A stretch of DNA of 64,000 nt from Pedobacter zeae (GCF_014196715.1 NZ_JACIEF010000002.1:744001-808000); one strand, 5' to 3'; positions 33,671-42,742 are shown, counted from the first letter of the stretch. Notes: a model not told the origin generated them from the sequence alone. A program made the numbers and translations.

Positions 33671-34450
33671 TCACCTTATTTTTAAAAGTCCGTAGACAAT
33701 TTTCAGCATGTCTACCTGTTCGGCCTTATGGCCATGTTCGGCTTCGATATTGATATACGGAATTTTATTTTTGGCACAATAAACCGATAAGGAACCATCA
33801 TCAGTAGGATTGTCACTTTGTAACACCACGTTTTCATTGAGGCCTTTTAAGTAATTGAAGTCATTTAATTCTGTAACCAGAAAGAAATCATCTAAATCTT
33901 TACCCTCAGCTGCAAAAACAGCCCTGGCTTCCTGATGGTATTTATTGGGTCTAATATAATCCGTTAATGAAAGCGACCCTTCATTCGTATTATTGTGGAT
34001 AGAGATGGTATAGGTACTCCGGTTCCTGGCACCATAAGCTTTTAGAAGATCGGCCGAAAAGGTTTTGATCTGGGTAACCACTGCTGCAGGAAATTTGGTT
34101 ATTCCGCTATTGTATTTTTTTAAGGTACTATCTATTCCCGCATCCGAAAAGATACGATTGGGATCAAATTCATAATTTTTGCTGTTAAGATTGCAGGTTA
34201 GGGTACGCAGATTATTCTGATGTATCTCTAAAAGGTTGAAGCAGGTGTCTTTAGGTAAGCCATTAAAAGCATCAATCGCTGTGTTTTCATCGTCGTGAAG
34301 CGATAGGAGGGTTGCAATACCTTGCTTACTTCCCTTATATTTTGCCATACAGGTTTTGGTTCCCAACTGAAAGGAAATATCGGCGTTTAAAGTAAATGCA
34401 GTTATCACAACCAGATTTAATACGAGTGTGCTAATTAAGATCCTTTTCAT
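33671..34450 (-). CDS. Exported M14/aspartoacylase-like zinc hydrolase (candidate)
   Basis: 259 aa with an N-terminal signal sequence (1-22). I do not recognise a named family, but the order of residues matches succinylglutamate desuccinylase/aspartoacylase enzymes: L-H-D-D-E-N-T (H52 and E55, an HxxE zinc pair), F-D-P-N-R-I-F (R99, the substrate Arg of DxNRxF), S-I-H-N-N (H152, third ligand) and N-I-E-A-E-H-G (E216 or E218, catalytic Glu). The spacing is right for a 250-aa enzyme. An amide-bond hydrolase acting outside the cytoplasm is inferred. It has its own upstream -7 box at 34537-34544. Confidence 0.55.
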   Translation of the reverse strand: MKRILISTLVLNLVVITAFTLNADISFQLGTKTCMAKYKGSKQGIATLLSLHDDENTAIDAFNGLPKDTCFNLLEIHQNNLRTLTCNLNSKNYEFDPNRIFSDAGIDSTLKKYNSGITKFPAAVVTQIKTFSADLLKAYGARNRSTYTISIHNNTNEGSLSLTDYIRPNKYHQEARAVFAAEGKDLDDFFLVTELNDFNYLKGLNENVVLQSDNPTDDGSLSVYCAKNKIPYINIEAEHGHKAEQVDMLKIVYGLLKIR

Positions 34451-34787
34451 AACTACATGATTTTATGGCCAAGCGTTAATGATAATTTTTATGGACTACT
34501 GAAATAGTTGTTTTTTGTACGATTTAATTTACATTGCAAATTTAAGCCAACCATTTTCTGTTAAGCGGGCAATTGAGTGAAGTATCAGATTTTTGCTGTG
34601 AACTAAGGGTTATATCATGTGTAGTGAAAGGTGTTAGGTGCGGTTCGTTATAGGCAGTTACGAAAAGATTTAAACATAAAATAATGGGTTTCGCAAGGCT
34701 AAACCAACCGCTCACTCATTTTTACTGTTTATTGTAGTTTTTCTAATTAACTTTAAGCTTAGGTATCCTTTTAGGGATTTTAACAGG
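34451..34787. other. 337-bp divergent spacer between the M14-like gene and the sensor kinase
   Basis: It holds a minus-strand TAnnTTTG box (TAAATTTG, 34537-34544) for the M14-like gene. On the plus strand the last 100 bp before the kinase are AT-rich but I see no clear -7 box. No gene, hairpin or repeat is evident in the rest. Confidence 0.5.
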
Positions 34788-36728
34788 ATGATCATAAAAA
34801 ACAGCGCTTTAATCACTTTTTTCATTTTTGTTTATACCACTTTGGGCAACAATTTCTCTTTAATGGGGCAACCTGTGGTAAAGCCTGTTGCGATCAACTA
34901 TGAGACAAAAAAAATCAACCTCATTAACCATTCCTCTTATGCTGTTTCGAAAAAAGACAATAAAAATATTGATCAGCTTAAAACCTTAAAATGGTACACG
35001 CTCGATATTACTTTGAAGGAAGGTGAGTTTGCCGATACGGTAAGGCAATTCTGGCTGAATTTTAACACCTCAAGCACTTTAAAGAAAGATACCACACTGA
35101 TTTTAAAACTGGGCAACAAAAACCAAGAATCCCTACTGTTTGAATATAAGCATAACCAATTGGTGTTGGTTGGGCGTACCGGTTTTGGTTCGCGCATTAA
35201 CGATTTATCTGTTCGAGGTGATTACTGGCGACTTAACCTCCCCATTAAGAAACAAAGTGTGCAGCAATTTTATCTGCTGATCAATAAATACCAGTATAAC
35301 ATTGCGCACCAATACCCTTACTTAGAAACTTTTGATACTGCATACCATGAGAAAGTTGAAGAACTGATAAGTGCTCCTGCCAGTTTTAAAACCTTGAAAT
35401 TATGGGTGGCAGGCTTTTATTTTGCCGTATTTGTTTATTGTTGCTTAAAATATTTTTTACAGCGCAGGCTTAAATCTTACCTGTATTGTGCTTTGGCCTC
35501 TATTTCGTTGTTTTTAAGATATTCATTGCAGGTTGATGCTTTAATAATTGAAATGGATTGGCTACCCTGGCTCAATAATGATTTTATATTCCTGCTATCT
35601 TTTATTCCACAGAGTATTTTTTACATTCTCTTTTTGAGCGAATTTTTACAGGTTAAACAAAGTAAGTGGTTAAATATTTACCTCAACATCTGCCTGCTAC
35701 AATGGTTATTGATGTTGATTATCATGCCCGTTCATTTTGTTTGGCCCGAGCAAAGTGTAATAACCAAGGTATTTTGGAAATACAATGCACTGCCCTTTTT
35801 GATATTGTTGCTCTGGTTAAGCTACCATACCAGGCCAAAACCTAACCGGGGGTATTTAAAATTTGCTTTTATAGGCCTGGTTACCCTAGCCGCGGCATTT
35901 ATTTTTGTAGTTGTGCCCAAGTGGCTGGTTGCATCAGGGGATTTACCCGGTTGGTACCATCATTTAAATGCACGGTACGATTTAATAACCCTGGCATTTG
36001 TGGTCGATACCATTTTGTTTTTAACCGCACTGGCCTATAAAGACAGGCGTGATGAGTTGGAACGGGTTAACCTCAAAATAAAAAATACCGAAAACGAGCA
36101 TAAAATTTTACGGTTACAAATGAATCCCCATTTCATTTTTAATTGCTTAAATTCAATCAATTTATACATCGAACAGAACGACAGTACCCTAGCATCCGAT
36201 TACCTGAGTAAATTCTCTCAGCTCATGCGCTTATCATTGGTCCATTCACGAAAAGAAAAAATAGTGCTTACCGAGGAAATTATGAGCTTAAGGCTGTATC
36301 TAGAAATGGAAAGTATGCGGTTTAAAGGTAAATTAAATTATGTTTTTGATATTGATGATAATGTTGATGCCGATTTTATAGAAATCCCACCGATGTTGAT
36401 ACAGCCCTACATTGAAAATGCCATCTGGCACGGCTTAATGCATAAAAAGCAGGGTGGTAAAATTAGCATTAAAATTAGCCAGGATTTTACCGCACAAACC
36501 TTAAATATTACCATTGAAGACGACGGGATAGGGCGTAAAAAAGCCGGTGAGCTGAAGAGCAAGGCTGCAGAAAAAGATAAATCGTACGGTACTTTAATTA
36601 CCAGCGAGCGCATAGCGGTTTTCAATAAAAAATTTAATGCCGATACCCGGGTGCATATTGAAGATTTGTACCACGAAAATAATGAGGCCGCGGGTACACT
36701 GGTTTCCATTAATCTCCACCTGGTATGA
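34788..36728 (+). CDS. LytS/YehU-type sensor histidine kinase with 7TM region
   Basis: 646 aa. N-terminal signal or anchor, an extracytoplasmic beta-rich domain (about 35-190) like 7TMR-DISM sensors, then about seven membrane helices (205-425), a short coiled coil, and a His_kinase domain: L-Q-M-N-P-H-F-I-F-N-C-L-N near 443 (phospho-acceptor His), I-P-P-M-L-I-Q-P-Y-I-E-N-A-I-W-H-G near 530 (N box), and D-D-G-I-G near 580 (G1). Its stop overlaps the LytTR regulator start (ATGA), so they form a pair. The signal sensed is unknown. Confidence 0.9.
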   Translation: MIIKNSALITFFIFVYTTLGNNFSLMGQPVVKPVAINYETKKINLINHSSYAVSKKDNKNIDQLKTLKWYTLDITLKEGEFADTVRQFWLNFNTSSTLKKDTTLILKLGNKNQESLLFEYKHNQLVLVGRTGFGSRINDLSVRGDYWRLNLPIKKQSVQQFYLLINKYQYNIAHQYPYLETFDTAYHEKVEELISAPASFKTLKLWVAGFYFAVFVYCCLKYFLQRRLKSYLYCALASISLFLRYSLQVDALIIEMDWLPWLNNDFIFLLSFIPQSIFYILFLSEFLQVKQSKWLNIYLNICLLQWLLMLIIMPVHFVWPEQSVITKVFWKYNALPFLILLLWLSYHTRPKPNRGYLKFAFIGLVTLAAAFIFVVVPKWLVASGDLPGWYHHLNARYDLITLAFVVDTILFLTALAYKDRRDELERVNLKIKNTENEHKILRLQMNPHFIFNCLNSINLYIEQNDSTLASDYLSKFSQLMRLSLVHSRKEKIVLTEEIMSLRLYLEMESMRFKGKLNYVFDIDDNVDADFIEIPPMLIQPYIENAIWHGLMHKKQGGKISIKISQDFTAQTLNITIEDDGIGRKKAGELKSKAAEKDKSYGTLITSERIAVFNKKFNADTRVHIEDLYHENNEAAGTLVSINLHLV

Positions 36729-37465
36729 AACGCTTAAACACCATTATTATCGACGATGAGGAAGATAGCGTTAATCTGTTACGCATCCAGCTTCAGCGGC
36801 ATTGCCCAGAAATTGGCGAGATACATACTTTTAACAGTCCATTAAAGGCATTGCAGGAAATTGTACAGCTAAAGCCCGACCTGGTTTTTCTGGATATAGA
36901 AATGCCCGAACTTAACGGTTTTCAGTTTTTAGAACACCTGGCTCCCCTAAACTTTAGCGTAATTTTTATTACTGCTTACAACGAATTTGCCTTAAGGGCA
37001 TTCAGGTTTAGTGCTTTAGATTACCTGGTAAAACCCGTGCATATTAATGATTTAACAGATGCCGTAAACAAAGCCGTTCAGGCCATCAGGCCATCCGGGG
37101 CACAGTTTGACCTTTTTCAAAAACAATTCTACCTCGAACGGATTAATAAAATAGCAGTCAGTTCGCTTACGGGGATTACTTTTGTCAATTTAGATGAGAT
37201 TCTGTACGTAGAAGCCAGCAGCAATTACTCTATTTTAGTTTTAGTGGATGGAGAAAAGGTTATCATTTCCAAAACATTAAAAGATGTACAGGAAATTCTG
37301 GAGGAGAGAAATTTCTTTCGCATCCACCGTCAGTACATTATCAATCTTCATAAAGTAAAACACTTTAATAAAAACGATTGCCTGTTAACTATGGAAAATA
37401 ATAAACAGTTACAGGTAGCACGTATTCAAAAAGATAAACTGATAGAAAGATTCGGATTGGTTTAA
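36725..37465 (+). CDS. LytTR-family response regulator
   Basis: 246 aa. A receiver domain (1-120) with I-I-I-D-D-E-E at 7-13, phospho-acceptor Asp57 in F-L-D-I-E-M-P, T-A-Y near 82 and K-P near 104. The LytTR DNA-binding domain (about 145-245) shows I-L-Y-V-E-A-S-S-N-Y near 160, F-F-R-I-H-R-Q-Y-I-I-N near 200 and the final R-x-x-K-D-K-L. It is activated by the overlapping kinase gene (4-bp overlap). Targets cannot be named from this window. Confidence 0.92.
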   Translation: MKRLNTIIIDDEEDSVNLLRIQLQRHCPEIGEIHTFNSPLKALQEIVQLKPDLVFLDIEMPELNGFQFLEHLAPLNFSVIFITAYNEFALRAFRFSALDYLVKPVHINDLTDAVNKAVQAIRPSGAQFDLFQKQFYLERINKIAVSSLTGITFVNLDEILYVEASSNYSILVLVDGEKVIISKTLKDVQEILEERNFFRIHRQYIINLHKVKHFNKNDCLLTMENNKQLQVARIQKDKLIERFGLV

Positions 37466-37472
37466 TGCCGAA

Positions 37473-37982
37473 TTAAGCCTTTTCATGCAATTGTGAGGTG
37501 AGTTTTTCTACTTCGTACCCTTTTGATTTACACCTGGCTATAATTTCATCATGGGTTTTTTTAGGCATAGTGCGATTACGGCTCATGATGAACAAAAATT
37601 TATGATCAGGGTGGCCAACCACCACATAAGAATAATCTTCGGCCAGCTCGATAATCCAGTAATCAACCTTTATCGGCCAAATGAATTGTGCTTTCAATTC
37701 GCCACCATCGCCGTTTTCTGAAGGGAAGATTTTTGAATTCCGCGAATAAACCTTTTCATCACCAGGCTTTTTGTAGGTGGTTAATACATCGTAATAACCC
37801 GCTTTGTTTAACGAGTATTTTGTAGTAGTTTCTCGGCTGCCCTTATCAAAAATGGTTGGTATAGAATATAGCGAATACCAGGTTCCGGAATATTTTTTGA
37901 GATCCAATTTAGTCACCGGAGCGTTTTTTTCCATTGGTAAACAGGTAAAAAGAACAAAAAGGAGCAGGCAGATCGTTTTCAT
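37473..37982 (-). CDS. Lipocalin family protein (Blc-like)
   Basis: 169 aa with an N-terminal signal sequence. The first lipocalin signature is Y-S-G-T-W-Y-S-L-Y near 32 (GxW), then a C-terminal Y-V-V-V-G-H-P-D-H-K-F-L-F-I-M-S-R near 121 matches Blc's Y-x-x-V-x-G-x-x-x-x-Y-L-W-I-L-S-R. An eight-stranded barrel binding a hydrophobic ligand, outside the cytoplasm. C-P in the leader could be a lipobox but lacks the small residue context, so lipidation is unclear. Convergent with the LytTR gene, 7 bp apart. Confidence 0.85.
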   Translation of the reverse strand: MKTICLLLFVLFTCLPMEKNAPVTKLDLKKYSGTWYSLYSIPTIFDKGSRETTTKYSLNKAGYYDVLTTYKKPGDEKVYSRNSKIFPSENGDGGELKAQFIWPIKVDYWIIELAEDYSYVVVGHPDHKFLFIMSRNRTMPKKTHDEIIARCKSKGYEVEKLTSQLHEKA

Positions 37983-38036
37983 AATATCTTAAGCTTTGAT
38001 ATTATTTACGGATTTGACCGGATCCTGGTTTTGGAA

Positions 38037-38432
38037 TTATTGATCTATCATAAAATAATCATCAGCATCCTCTTCCAGTGGGATGTATATTCTTTCCCAT
38101 TCGTTGCCATCTACAATTTCCCAGGTATGCCCTATACCCGCAGTATCATTGGCGATCAGTATAATGCCTGGCTCAATGATAAAAGTTTCTCCATTACTTA
38201 CTGTAAATTTCAGTTTGCCCTTAACCGTAATTACGTATTGCCTTCTTGGTGCAGGATGGGGAATTTTTTCTAAAGTCGATACATCCGTTTGAGCGAAAAA
38301 GTAATTTACGTTAATGTGCTGCCGGATGGGAATTTTTCCGGTCTCGAATGCGCATTTATCGCCTTCTATATTAATTAAACGAATGGCTTTTAAATAATTT
38401 GGTGCTCCGGCTTGATCTGTATCCATCTGCAA
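38037..38432 (-). CDS. Cupin domain-containing protein
   Basis: 131 aa. Single cupin barrel: R-R-Q-Y-V-I-T-V-K-G-K-L-K-F-T-V near 64 followed by G-E-T-F-I-I-E-P-G-I-I-L-I-A near 82, and a G-H-T-W-E near 100. It keeps the GxxxxF-x-P-G strand turn, but the first metal motif lacks a complete HxH, so catalysis is uncertain. It follows ogt on the same strand by 15 bp, a likely operon. Confidence 0.75.
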   Translation of the reverse strand: MQMDTDQAGAPNYLKAIRLINIEGDKCAFETGKIPIRQHINVNYFFAQTDVSTLEKIPHPAPRRQYVITVKGKLKFTVSNGETFIIEPGIILIANDTAGIGHTWEIVDGNEWERIYIPLEEDADDYFMIDQ

Positions 38433-38447
38433 AAAAATAATATGGTG

Positions 38448-38927
38448 TTAAAATTTTAATTCTGTTTGTCCTTGTTGTGTAACCTCGCGTTCGTGCTGCA
38501 GTAACCATTGTTTGCGCCATAAGCCACCTGCATAACCTACCAGTTTACCATTACTGCCAATTACCCTATGGCAGGGCATTGCAATGGCAATATTGTTTTT
38601 TCCATTTGCTGCCGCAATTGCACGGATGGCCAGTGGTTGATGCGCCGAGAATTTAGCATAGGAGGTGGTTTCGCCATAGGGGATAGCCAGTAAATTTTGC
38701 CATACCCCTTGTTGAAACGCTGTTCCTTTCTGTTTCATCGGGAAATCGAAATGCTGTAATTTGCCTTTAAAATAATCGTTTAATTGTTGGGCAGCCCTAA
38801 GCGTGAGCGAATTTTCAGCAAGTCCGGTAATGGCTGTTTCAGCAAAAGTGATGGCATGCACAAATTCATCATCGGCAAGGATGGTAACTTGGCCAACAGG
38901 CGATGCTATAACTGATGCGTAGTTCAT
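38448..38927 (-). CDS. ogt: Methylated-DNA--protein-cysteine S-methyltransferase
   Basis: 159 aa. The active-site motif A-M-P-C-H-R-V-I-G lies near 118-126 (acceptor Cys) with the usual downstream G-L-W-R-K-x-x-L-L-x-H-E end. The DNA-binding helix region F-Q-Q-G-V-W-Q-N-L-L-A-I-P-Y-G-E-T near 70-86 is also conserved. It transfers the methyl group of O6-methylguanine to its own Cys, a one-shot repair. No Ada-type regulator domain is fused. The cupin gene follows. Confidence 0.93.
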   Translation of the reverse strand: MNYASVIASPVGQVTILADDEFVHAITFAETAITGLAENSLTLRAAQQLNDYFKGKLQHFDFPMKQKGTAFQQGVWQNLLAIPYGETTSYAKFSAHQPLAIRAIAAANGKNNIAIAMPCHRVIGSNGKLVGYAGGLWRKQWLLQHEREVTQQGQTELKF

Positions 38928-39074
38928 ATTTTTTGTTTTTGCGAGAGATTACACTGATTTTTGGCTTTATTCTCTGTGCTTTCCGTGCCGTTTGGCTAAA
39001 TTATGAATGTCCCGGAACTCAAACAAAATTACAACAATACAACAATTTAAGCGTGCAATATTTATCAATAAAAG

Positions 39075-39082
39075 TATCTTTG
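39075..39082 (+). promoter_or_regulatory. TAnnTTTG -7 box of ccmB, 5 nt from the start codon
   Basis: TATCTTTG followed by CGGTT and the ATG at 39088. It fixes the ccmB start and predicts a leaderless or nearly leaderless mRNA. Confidence 0.6.
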
Positions 39083-39087
39083 CGGTT

Positions 39088-39753
39088 ATGCAATTGGCCA
39101 AAGAGGTTAAATATTTAATTCACAAGGAAGTATTGTTAGAGTGGCGTTCCAAATATACCATTAACGGTGTATTGCTATATGTGGTTTCTACCATCTTCAC
39201 CTGTTATTTATCGTTTGTGAGTTTGGGAGACAAGTTAGCCTGGAATGCGCTTTTTTGGATCATTATGCTTTTTGCCTCTATCAATGGGGTATCGAAAAGC
39301 TTTTTGCAGGAAACCAAAGGCCAGCAACTTTACAGTTATATTTTGGCAAGTCCGGCGGCGATTCTGATTTCTAAAACCATTTACAATACCCTTCTGATGC
39401 TGGTACTCACCACCATCGCGCTGGGCTTTTATACTTTAGTTTTCGACTCCTTTACACCGCCTGATATGGTGCTGTATTATGTAGCTGCGATATTCGGCAG
39501 CATGAGTTTCTCTACGGTGTTTACCATGGTTTCGGCCATTGCCAGCAAAGCAGGTAACGGAGGCATGCTGATGGCAATTTTAAGTTTTCCCATTATTATA
39601 CCGGTATTGATTTTACTGATAAAACTGGCCAAAAATGCGGTTGATGGTTTGCCCTGGGAAAATAGTTACGATGAAATTGCTATGTTACTGGTGGTGAATG
39701 TACTGGTGATCGCAACCTCTTTACTGTTATTTCCTTACCTTTGGAGGGACTAA
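39088..39753 (+). CDS. ccmB: Heme exporter protein CcmB
   Basis: 221 aa from the ATG at 39088; an earlier in-frame start (39007) lies upstream of the -7 box and is rejected. Six predicted membrane helices and the CcmB features F-W-I-I-M-L-F-A near 50 and K-S-F-L-Q-E near 63, L-S-F-P-I-I-I-P-V near 170. CcmB is the permease of the CcmABCD complex that releases holo-CcmE in cytochrome c maturation. No ccmA is adjacent or in the window. ccmC follows 83 bp later. Confidence 0.88.
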   Translation: MQLAKEVKYLIHKEVLLEWRSKYTINGVLLYVVSTIFTCYLSFVSLGDKLAWNALFWIIMLFASINGVSKSFLQETKGQQLYSYILASPAAILISKTIYNTLLMLVLTTIALGFYTLVFDSFTPPDMVLYYVAAIFGSMSFSTVFTMVSAIASKAGNGGMLMAILSFPIIIPVLILLIKLAKNAVDGLPWENSYDEIAMLLVVNVLVIATSLLLFPYLWRD

Positions 39754-39793
39754 ATATTGGAAGGCAGAAAATGGATGATGGAACAGACAGACT

Positions 39794-39828
39794 TTCATTA
39801 ATTTGATCATTCAAAATTCAATAATTAA
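39794..39828. repeat. Degenerate heptanucleotide array (unit like AATTCAA)
   Basis: Five 7-base units from 39794 (for example CATTCAA then AATTCAA), AT-rich, in the gap between ccmB and ccmC. Confidence 0.5.
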
Positions 39829-39836
39829 ATATACTT

Positions 39837-40586
39837 ATGAAAAAAACCTGGTGGAAAATTTTGGCTTCGGTGCTGGTTGTTTATACTGCAATTGCAGGAT
39901 TGTTGCTGGGGGTACCTCATTTGGCTATTTTAAACGAAACGATCCGTAACCTGTATTTTCATGTTCCCATGTGGTTTGCCATGATCGTTCTTTTTTCGAT
40001 CTCTGTTTTTTACAGCGTAAAATCGTTAAGCAGCAAAAGCGAAATAGATGACATGAAAGCCGTAGAAAGTGTAAATGCAGGGATTATTTTTGGTGTTTTA
40101 GGGCTGATTACCGGGGCGATCTGGGCTAAATATACCTGGGGACAGTTTTGGAGCTTCGATCCAAAACAGAATTTTGCTGCCATATCTATCTTATTGTATT
40201 TCGCCTATCTGATCCTTCGCAATGCCATAGATGAAGAACAAAAAAGGGCTAAAATTTCGGCTATTTACAATATTTTTGCCTTCCCGATGATGGTGGTATT
40301 GCTTTTCGTACTTCCACGTTTAAAAGATTCATTACATCCCGGTAACGGCGGTAATCCCGGTTTTAACAGTTACGATTTAGACAGCCGGATGCGCATGGTG
40401 TTTTATCCGGCATGTTTAGGCTGGATATTAGTTGGGTACTGGGTGTATACCATCCGTTTCAGGATACGTTCAATAGAGACCATCATGAACACACCCTATC
40501 AAAATGAAACTAAAAGTGTTCAGGATAGCTTCGTTACCGCTGAAAATCAATCAATAACAAACGAAAACAAACAACAACATAACTAA
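39837..40586 (+). CDS. ccmC: Cytochrome c biogenesis protein CcmC (heme handling)
   Basis: 249 aa. Six membrane helices, with the tryptophan-rich heme motif as W-G-Q-F-W-S-F-D-P-K-Q-N near 100, and conserved histidines in Y-F-H-V-P (near 42) and H-P-G (near 165). CcmC presents heme to CcmE in the periplasmic face of the inner membrane. It lies between ccmB and ccmD; the ccmD start follows 1 bp after its stop. Confidence 0.9.
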   Translation: MKKTWWKILASVLVVYTAIAGLLLGVPHLAILNETIRNLYFHVPMWFAMIVLFSISVFYSVKSLSSKSEIDDMKAVESVNAGIIFGVLGLITGAIWAKYTWGQFWSFDPKQNFAAISILLYFAYLILRNAIDEEQKRAKISAIYNIFAFPMMVVLLFVLPRLKDSLHPGNGGNPGFNSYDLDSRMRMVFYPACLGWILVGYWVYTIRFRIRSIETIMNTPYQNETKSVQDSFVTAENQSITNENKQQHN

Positions 40587-40587
40587 G

Positions 40588-40806
40588 ATGAAGAAGATAT
40601 TTTTCTCTCTAATATTATTGATGGCCGCTATGCAGTTATTTGCACAGGATAACAGCGTAGAAATGGCAGACAGCCTTCGCAGCAGCGGAAAAATTTACGT
40701 TGTTGTAATCTGTATCGTAATTATACTGGTTGGTTTGCTGGCTTATCTTTTCTCCATTGATAAAAGATTAAAGAAAATTGAAAAAGAAAATCAAATCAAA
40801 GAATAA
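40588..40806 (+). CDS. ccmD: CcmD family protein
   Basis: 72 aa. A cleavable or uncleaved N-terminal hydrophobic segment (1-19, M-Q-L-F-A-Q), then a membrane helix (34-55) and a basic tail with K-R-L-K-K-I-E-K. Size, topology and position directly after ccmC match the small CcmD that stabilises the CcmABC-CcmE interaction. Bacteroidota members carry this signal-like N-terminus. The gene is one base from the ccmC stop, so they are co-translated. Confidence 0.8.
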   Translation: MKKIFFSLILLMAAMQLFAQDNSVEMADSLRSSGKIYVVVICIVIILVGLLAYLFSIDKRLKKIEKENQIKE

Positions 40807-40849
40807 CATGGAAGGCCGTAACTACAGGAGTTCATGTTAACTTTTAAAG

Positions 40850-40881
40850 GAGATCAAAAGGATATTGATCTCTTTTTTTTT
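40850..40881 (+). terminator. Intrinsic terminator of the ccmBCD unit
   Basis: A perfect 8-bp stem (GAGATCAA with TTGATCTC, 40850-40857 and 40865-40872), then nine T. Past ccmD by about 44 bp. Confidence 0.85.
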
Positions 40882-41205
40882 GTGCCTGATTTTTACCGGC
40901 TAAATTTTATGATATTCGCAATTATAGTGCTGTTTTTGTTTTGTAATTGATCAATATCGCAATAAAATAATCCTGTGGATATTTTTTTTATAATTTTTTT
41001 TATCGGGAAAGCAATGATAAAAAGCCTGTCAAAACAGTTGCTTAAATCGAGTTGATAAATAAAGATTTCCCTGTTTAAATCGATTTAAATATTGTTTTTG
41101 AACAGTTTTGCAAAACTGGTATAAAGCCTTTTCAGCGGCCCAAATGATGTGGTGTTCGCTATACACTAAGTCTTTTTGCATTTGGATATTTGCGGTTTTT
41201 TTAGG

Positions 41206-41213
41206 CAATTTTG
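41206..41213 (+). promoter_or_regulatory. Near-consensus -7 box of the glutamate dehydrogenase gene
   Basis: CAATTTTG, one mismatch to TAnnTTTG, 33 nt before the ATG. Confidence 0.35.
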
Positions 41214-41246
41214 CACCGAAAACTTATTCAATATAAAAAATAAATA

Positions 41247-42668
41247 ATGGCTAATCTAGCAGACGAGAACAAGTTCTTTGCAGATGTTTGTAAGAACTTT
41301 GACAGTGCGGCTCAATTCACCAATCATCCGGAAGGTTTATTGAACCAGATTAAAACATGTAATAGTGTATATCGTTTCCAATTCCCAATCCGCCGCGGAA
41401 ATGGTTTTGAAGTAATTGACGCCTGGCGCGTAGAACACTCTCACCACATGAGCCCTACAAAGGGTGGTATCCGTTACAGTGAAATGGTTAACGAGGATGA
41501 GGTAATGGCGCTTGCCGCTTTAATGACCTACAAATGTGCCATTGTTAACGTTCCGTTTGGCGGTGCAAAAGGGGGGATCAAAATCAACACTAAACAATAC
41601 AGTGTTGCAGAACTGGAAACCATCACACGCCGTTATACTACAGAACTCATTAAGAAAAACTTTATCGGCCCGGGCATTGATGTTCCTGCGCCTGATTATG
41701 GATCTGGTGAACGCGAAATGAGCTGGATTGCCGATACTTATATGACCATGAACCCAGGTCAGCTTGATGCACTGGGCTGCGTTACTGGTAAACCAATTGC
41801 TTTGCACGGTATCAGAGGTCGTAAAGAGGCTACCGGCCGTGGTGTGGCATACGCTGTACGCGAGTGCGTAGAAGTAGCAGAAGATATGGCTAAACTTGGC
41901 TTTAAGGCTGGTTTAAGCGATAAAAGGGTAATTGTACAGGGTTTAGGTAACGTGGGTTACCACTCAGCTAAATTCCTTGCCGAATTTGGTGCAACCATTG
42001 TTGGCCTTTGTGAATTTGAAGGTGCCATTTACAACCCTGACGGATTAAACGTTGATGAGGTTTTTGCACACCGTAAGAATACGGGTTCAATTTTGGGCTT
42101 CCCTGGTGCCACCAGCTTCAAAAATTCGATGGAAGGTTTGGAGCAGGATTGCGATATCATTGTCCCTGCAGCTTTAGAAAACCAGTTTACAGAAGAAAAT
42201 ATCCGAAATATTAAAGCAAAAATCATTGCCGAAGGTGCCAATGGTCCAACTACACCGGAAGCAGAAGCCATTTTTACCGAAATGGGTGGTATTATTATCC
42301 CGGATATGTATTGTAATGCCGGTGGTGTTACGGTTTCTTATTTCGAGTGGTTGAAAAACCTTTCGCACGTGGCCTTTGGCCGTATGGAAAACCGTTATGC
42401 GGCTAACTCCAATGCCAACCTGATCAATACTCTGGAAAACCTGACCGGGAAAACCATACTTCCTGAGCACCGTTTAATGATTGTGAAAGGTGCGTCTGAA
42501 ATGGAATTGGTAAATTCTGGCTTAGAAGATACCATGATCCATTCGTACCACGAAATACGCGAAACATTAATGACCAAACCAGGTACTAAAACATTGAGAA
42601 CAGCTGCTTTCGTTAACTCGATTGATAAAATTGCAGTTTCTTACATGAATTTAGGTGTTTGGCCATAA
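41247..42668 (+). CDS. Glu/Leu/Phe/Val dehydrogenase (probable glutamate dehydrogenase)
   Basis: 473 aa. Substrate domain: S-P-T-K-G-G-I-R-Y near 70, N-V-P-F-G-G-A-K-G-G near 100 (catalytic Lys), P-A-P-D-Y-G-S-G near 150. NAD(P)-binding domain: V-I-V-Q-G-L-G-N-V-G near 230 and a downstream acidic residue E in C-E-F, which favours NAD(H). I-A-E-G-A-N-G-P-T-T near 330 is the GluDH signature. It interconverts glutamate and 2-oxoglutarate plus ammonia. Single gene with its own terminator, between the two halves of the ccm set. Confidence 0.92.
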   Translation: MANLADENKFFADVCKNFDSAAQFTNHPEGLLNQIKTCNSVYRFQFPIRRGNGFEVIDAWRVEHSHHMSPTKGGIRYSEMVNEDEVMALAALMTYKCAIVNVPFGGAKGGIKINTKQYSVAELETITRRYTTELIKKNFIGPGIDVPAPDYGSGEREMSWIADTYMTMNPGQLDALGCVTGKPIALHGIRGRKEATGRGVAYAVRECVEVAEDMAKLGFKAGLSDKRVIVQGLGNVGYHSAKFLAEFGATIVGLCEFEGAIYNPDGLNVDEVFAHRKNTGSILGFPGATSFKNSMEGLEQDCDIIVPAALENQFTEENIRNIKAKIIAEGANGPTTPEAEAIFTEMGGIIIPDMYCNAGGVTVSYFEWLKNLSHVAFGRMENRYAANSNANLINTLENLTGKTILPEHRLMIVKGASEMELVNSGLEDTMIHSYHEIRETLMTKPGTKTLRTAAFVNSIDKIAVSYMNLGVWP

Positions 42669-42704
42669 GCGGTCAAAGCCGAAAAGACTGGAGCTTAAAG
42701 CGAA

Positions 42705-42742
42705 AAATCCTTGCAAATGTGAAATTTGCAGGGATTTTTTGT
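42705..42742 (+). terminator. Intrinsic terminator of the glutamate dehydrogenase gene
   Basis: AATCCTTGCAAAT, GTGA loop, then AATTTGCAGGGATT and TTTTTT: a 13-bp stem with one mismatch, about 35 bp past the stop. Confidence 0.85.

Larger units (their letters stand above)
40807..41246. other. 440-bp spacer between ccmD and the glutamate dehydrogenase gene
   Basis: It holds the ccmD terminator (40850-40881), then AT-rich sequence with no gene. Near 41206-41213 CAATTTTG is one mismatch from the -7 consensus, and TTTG at 41181-41184, 21 nt upstream, could be its -33 partner; this is the likely promoter of the dehydrogenase gene. Confidence 0.5.

Noticed and set aside
39007..39087. N-terminal extension of CcmB
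   Set aside because: It is upstream of the -7 box at 39075-39082 and not conserved in character with CcmB.
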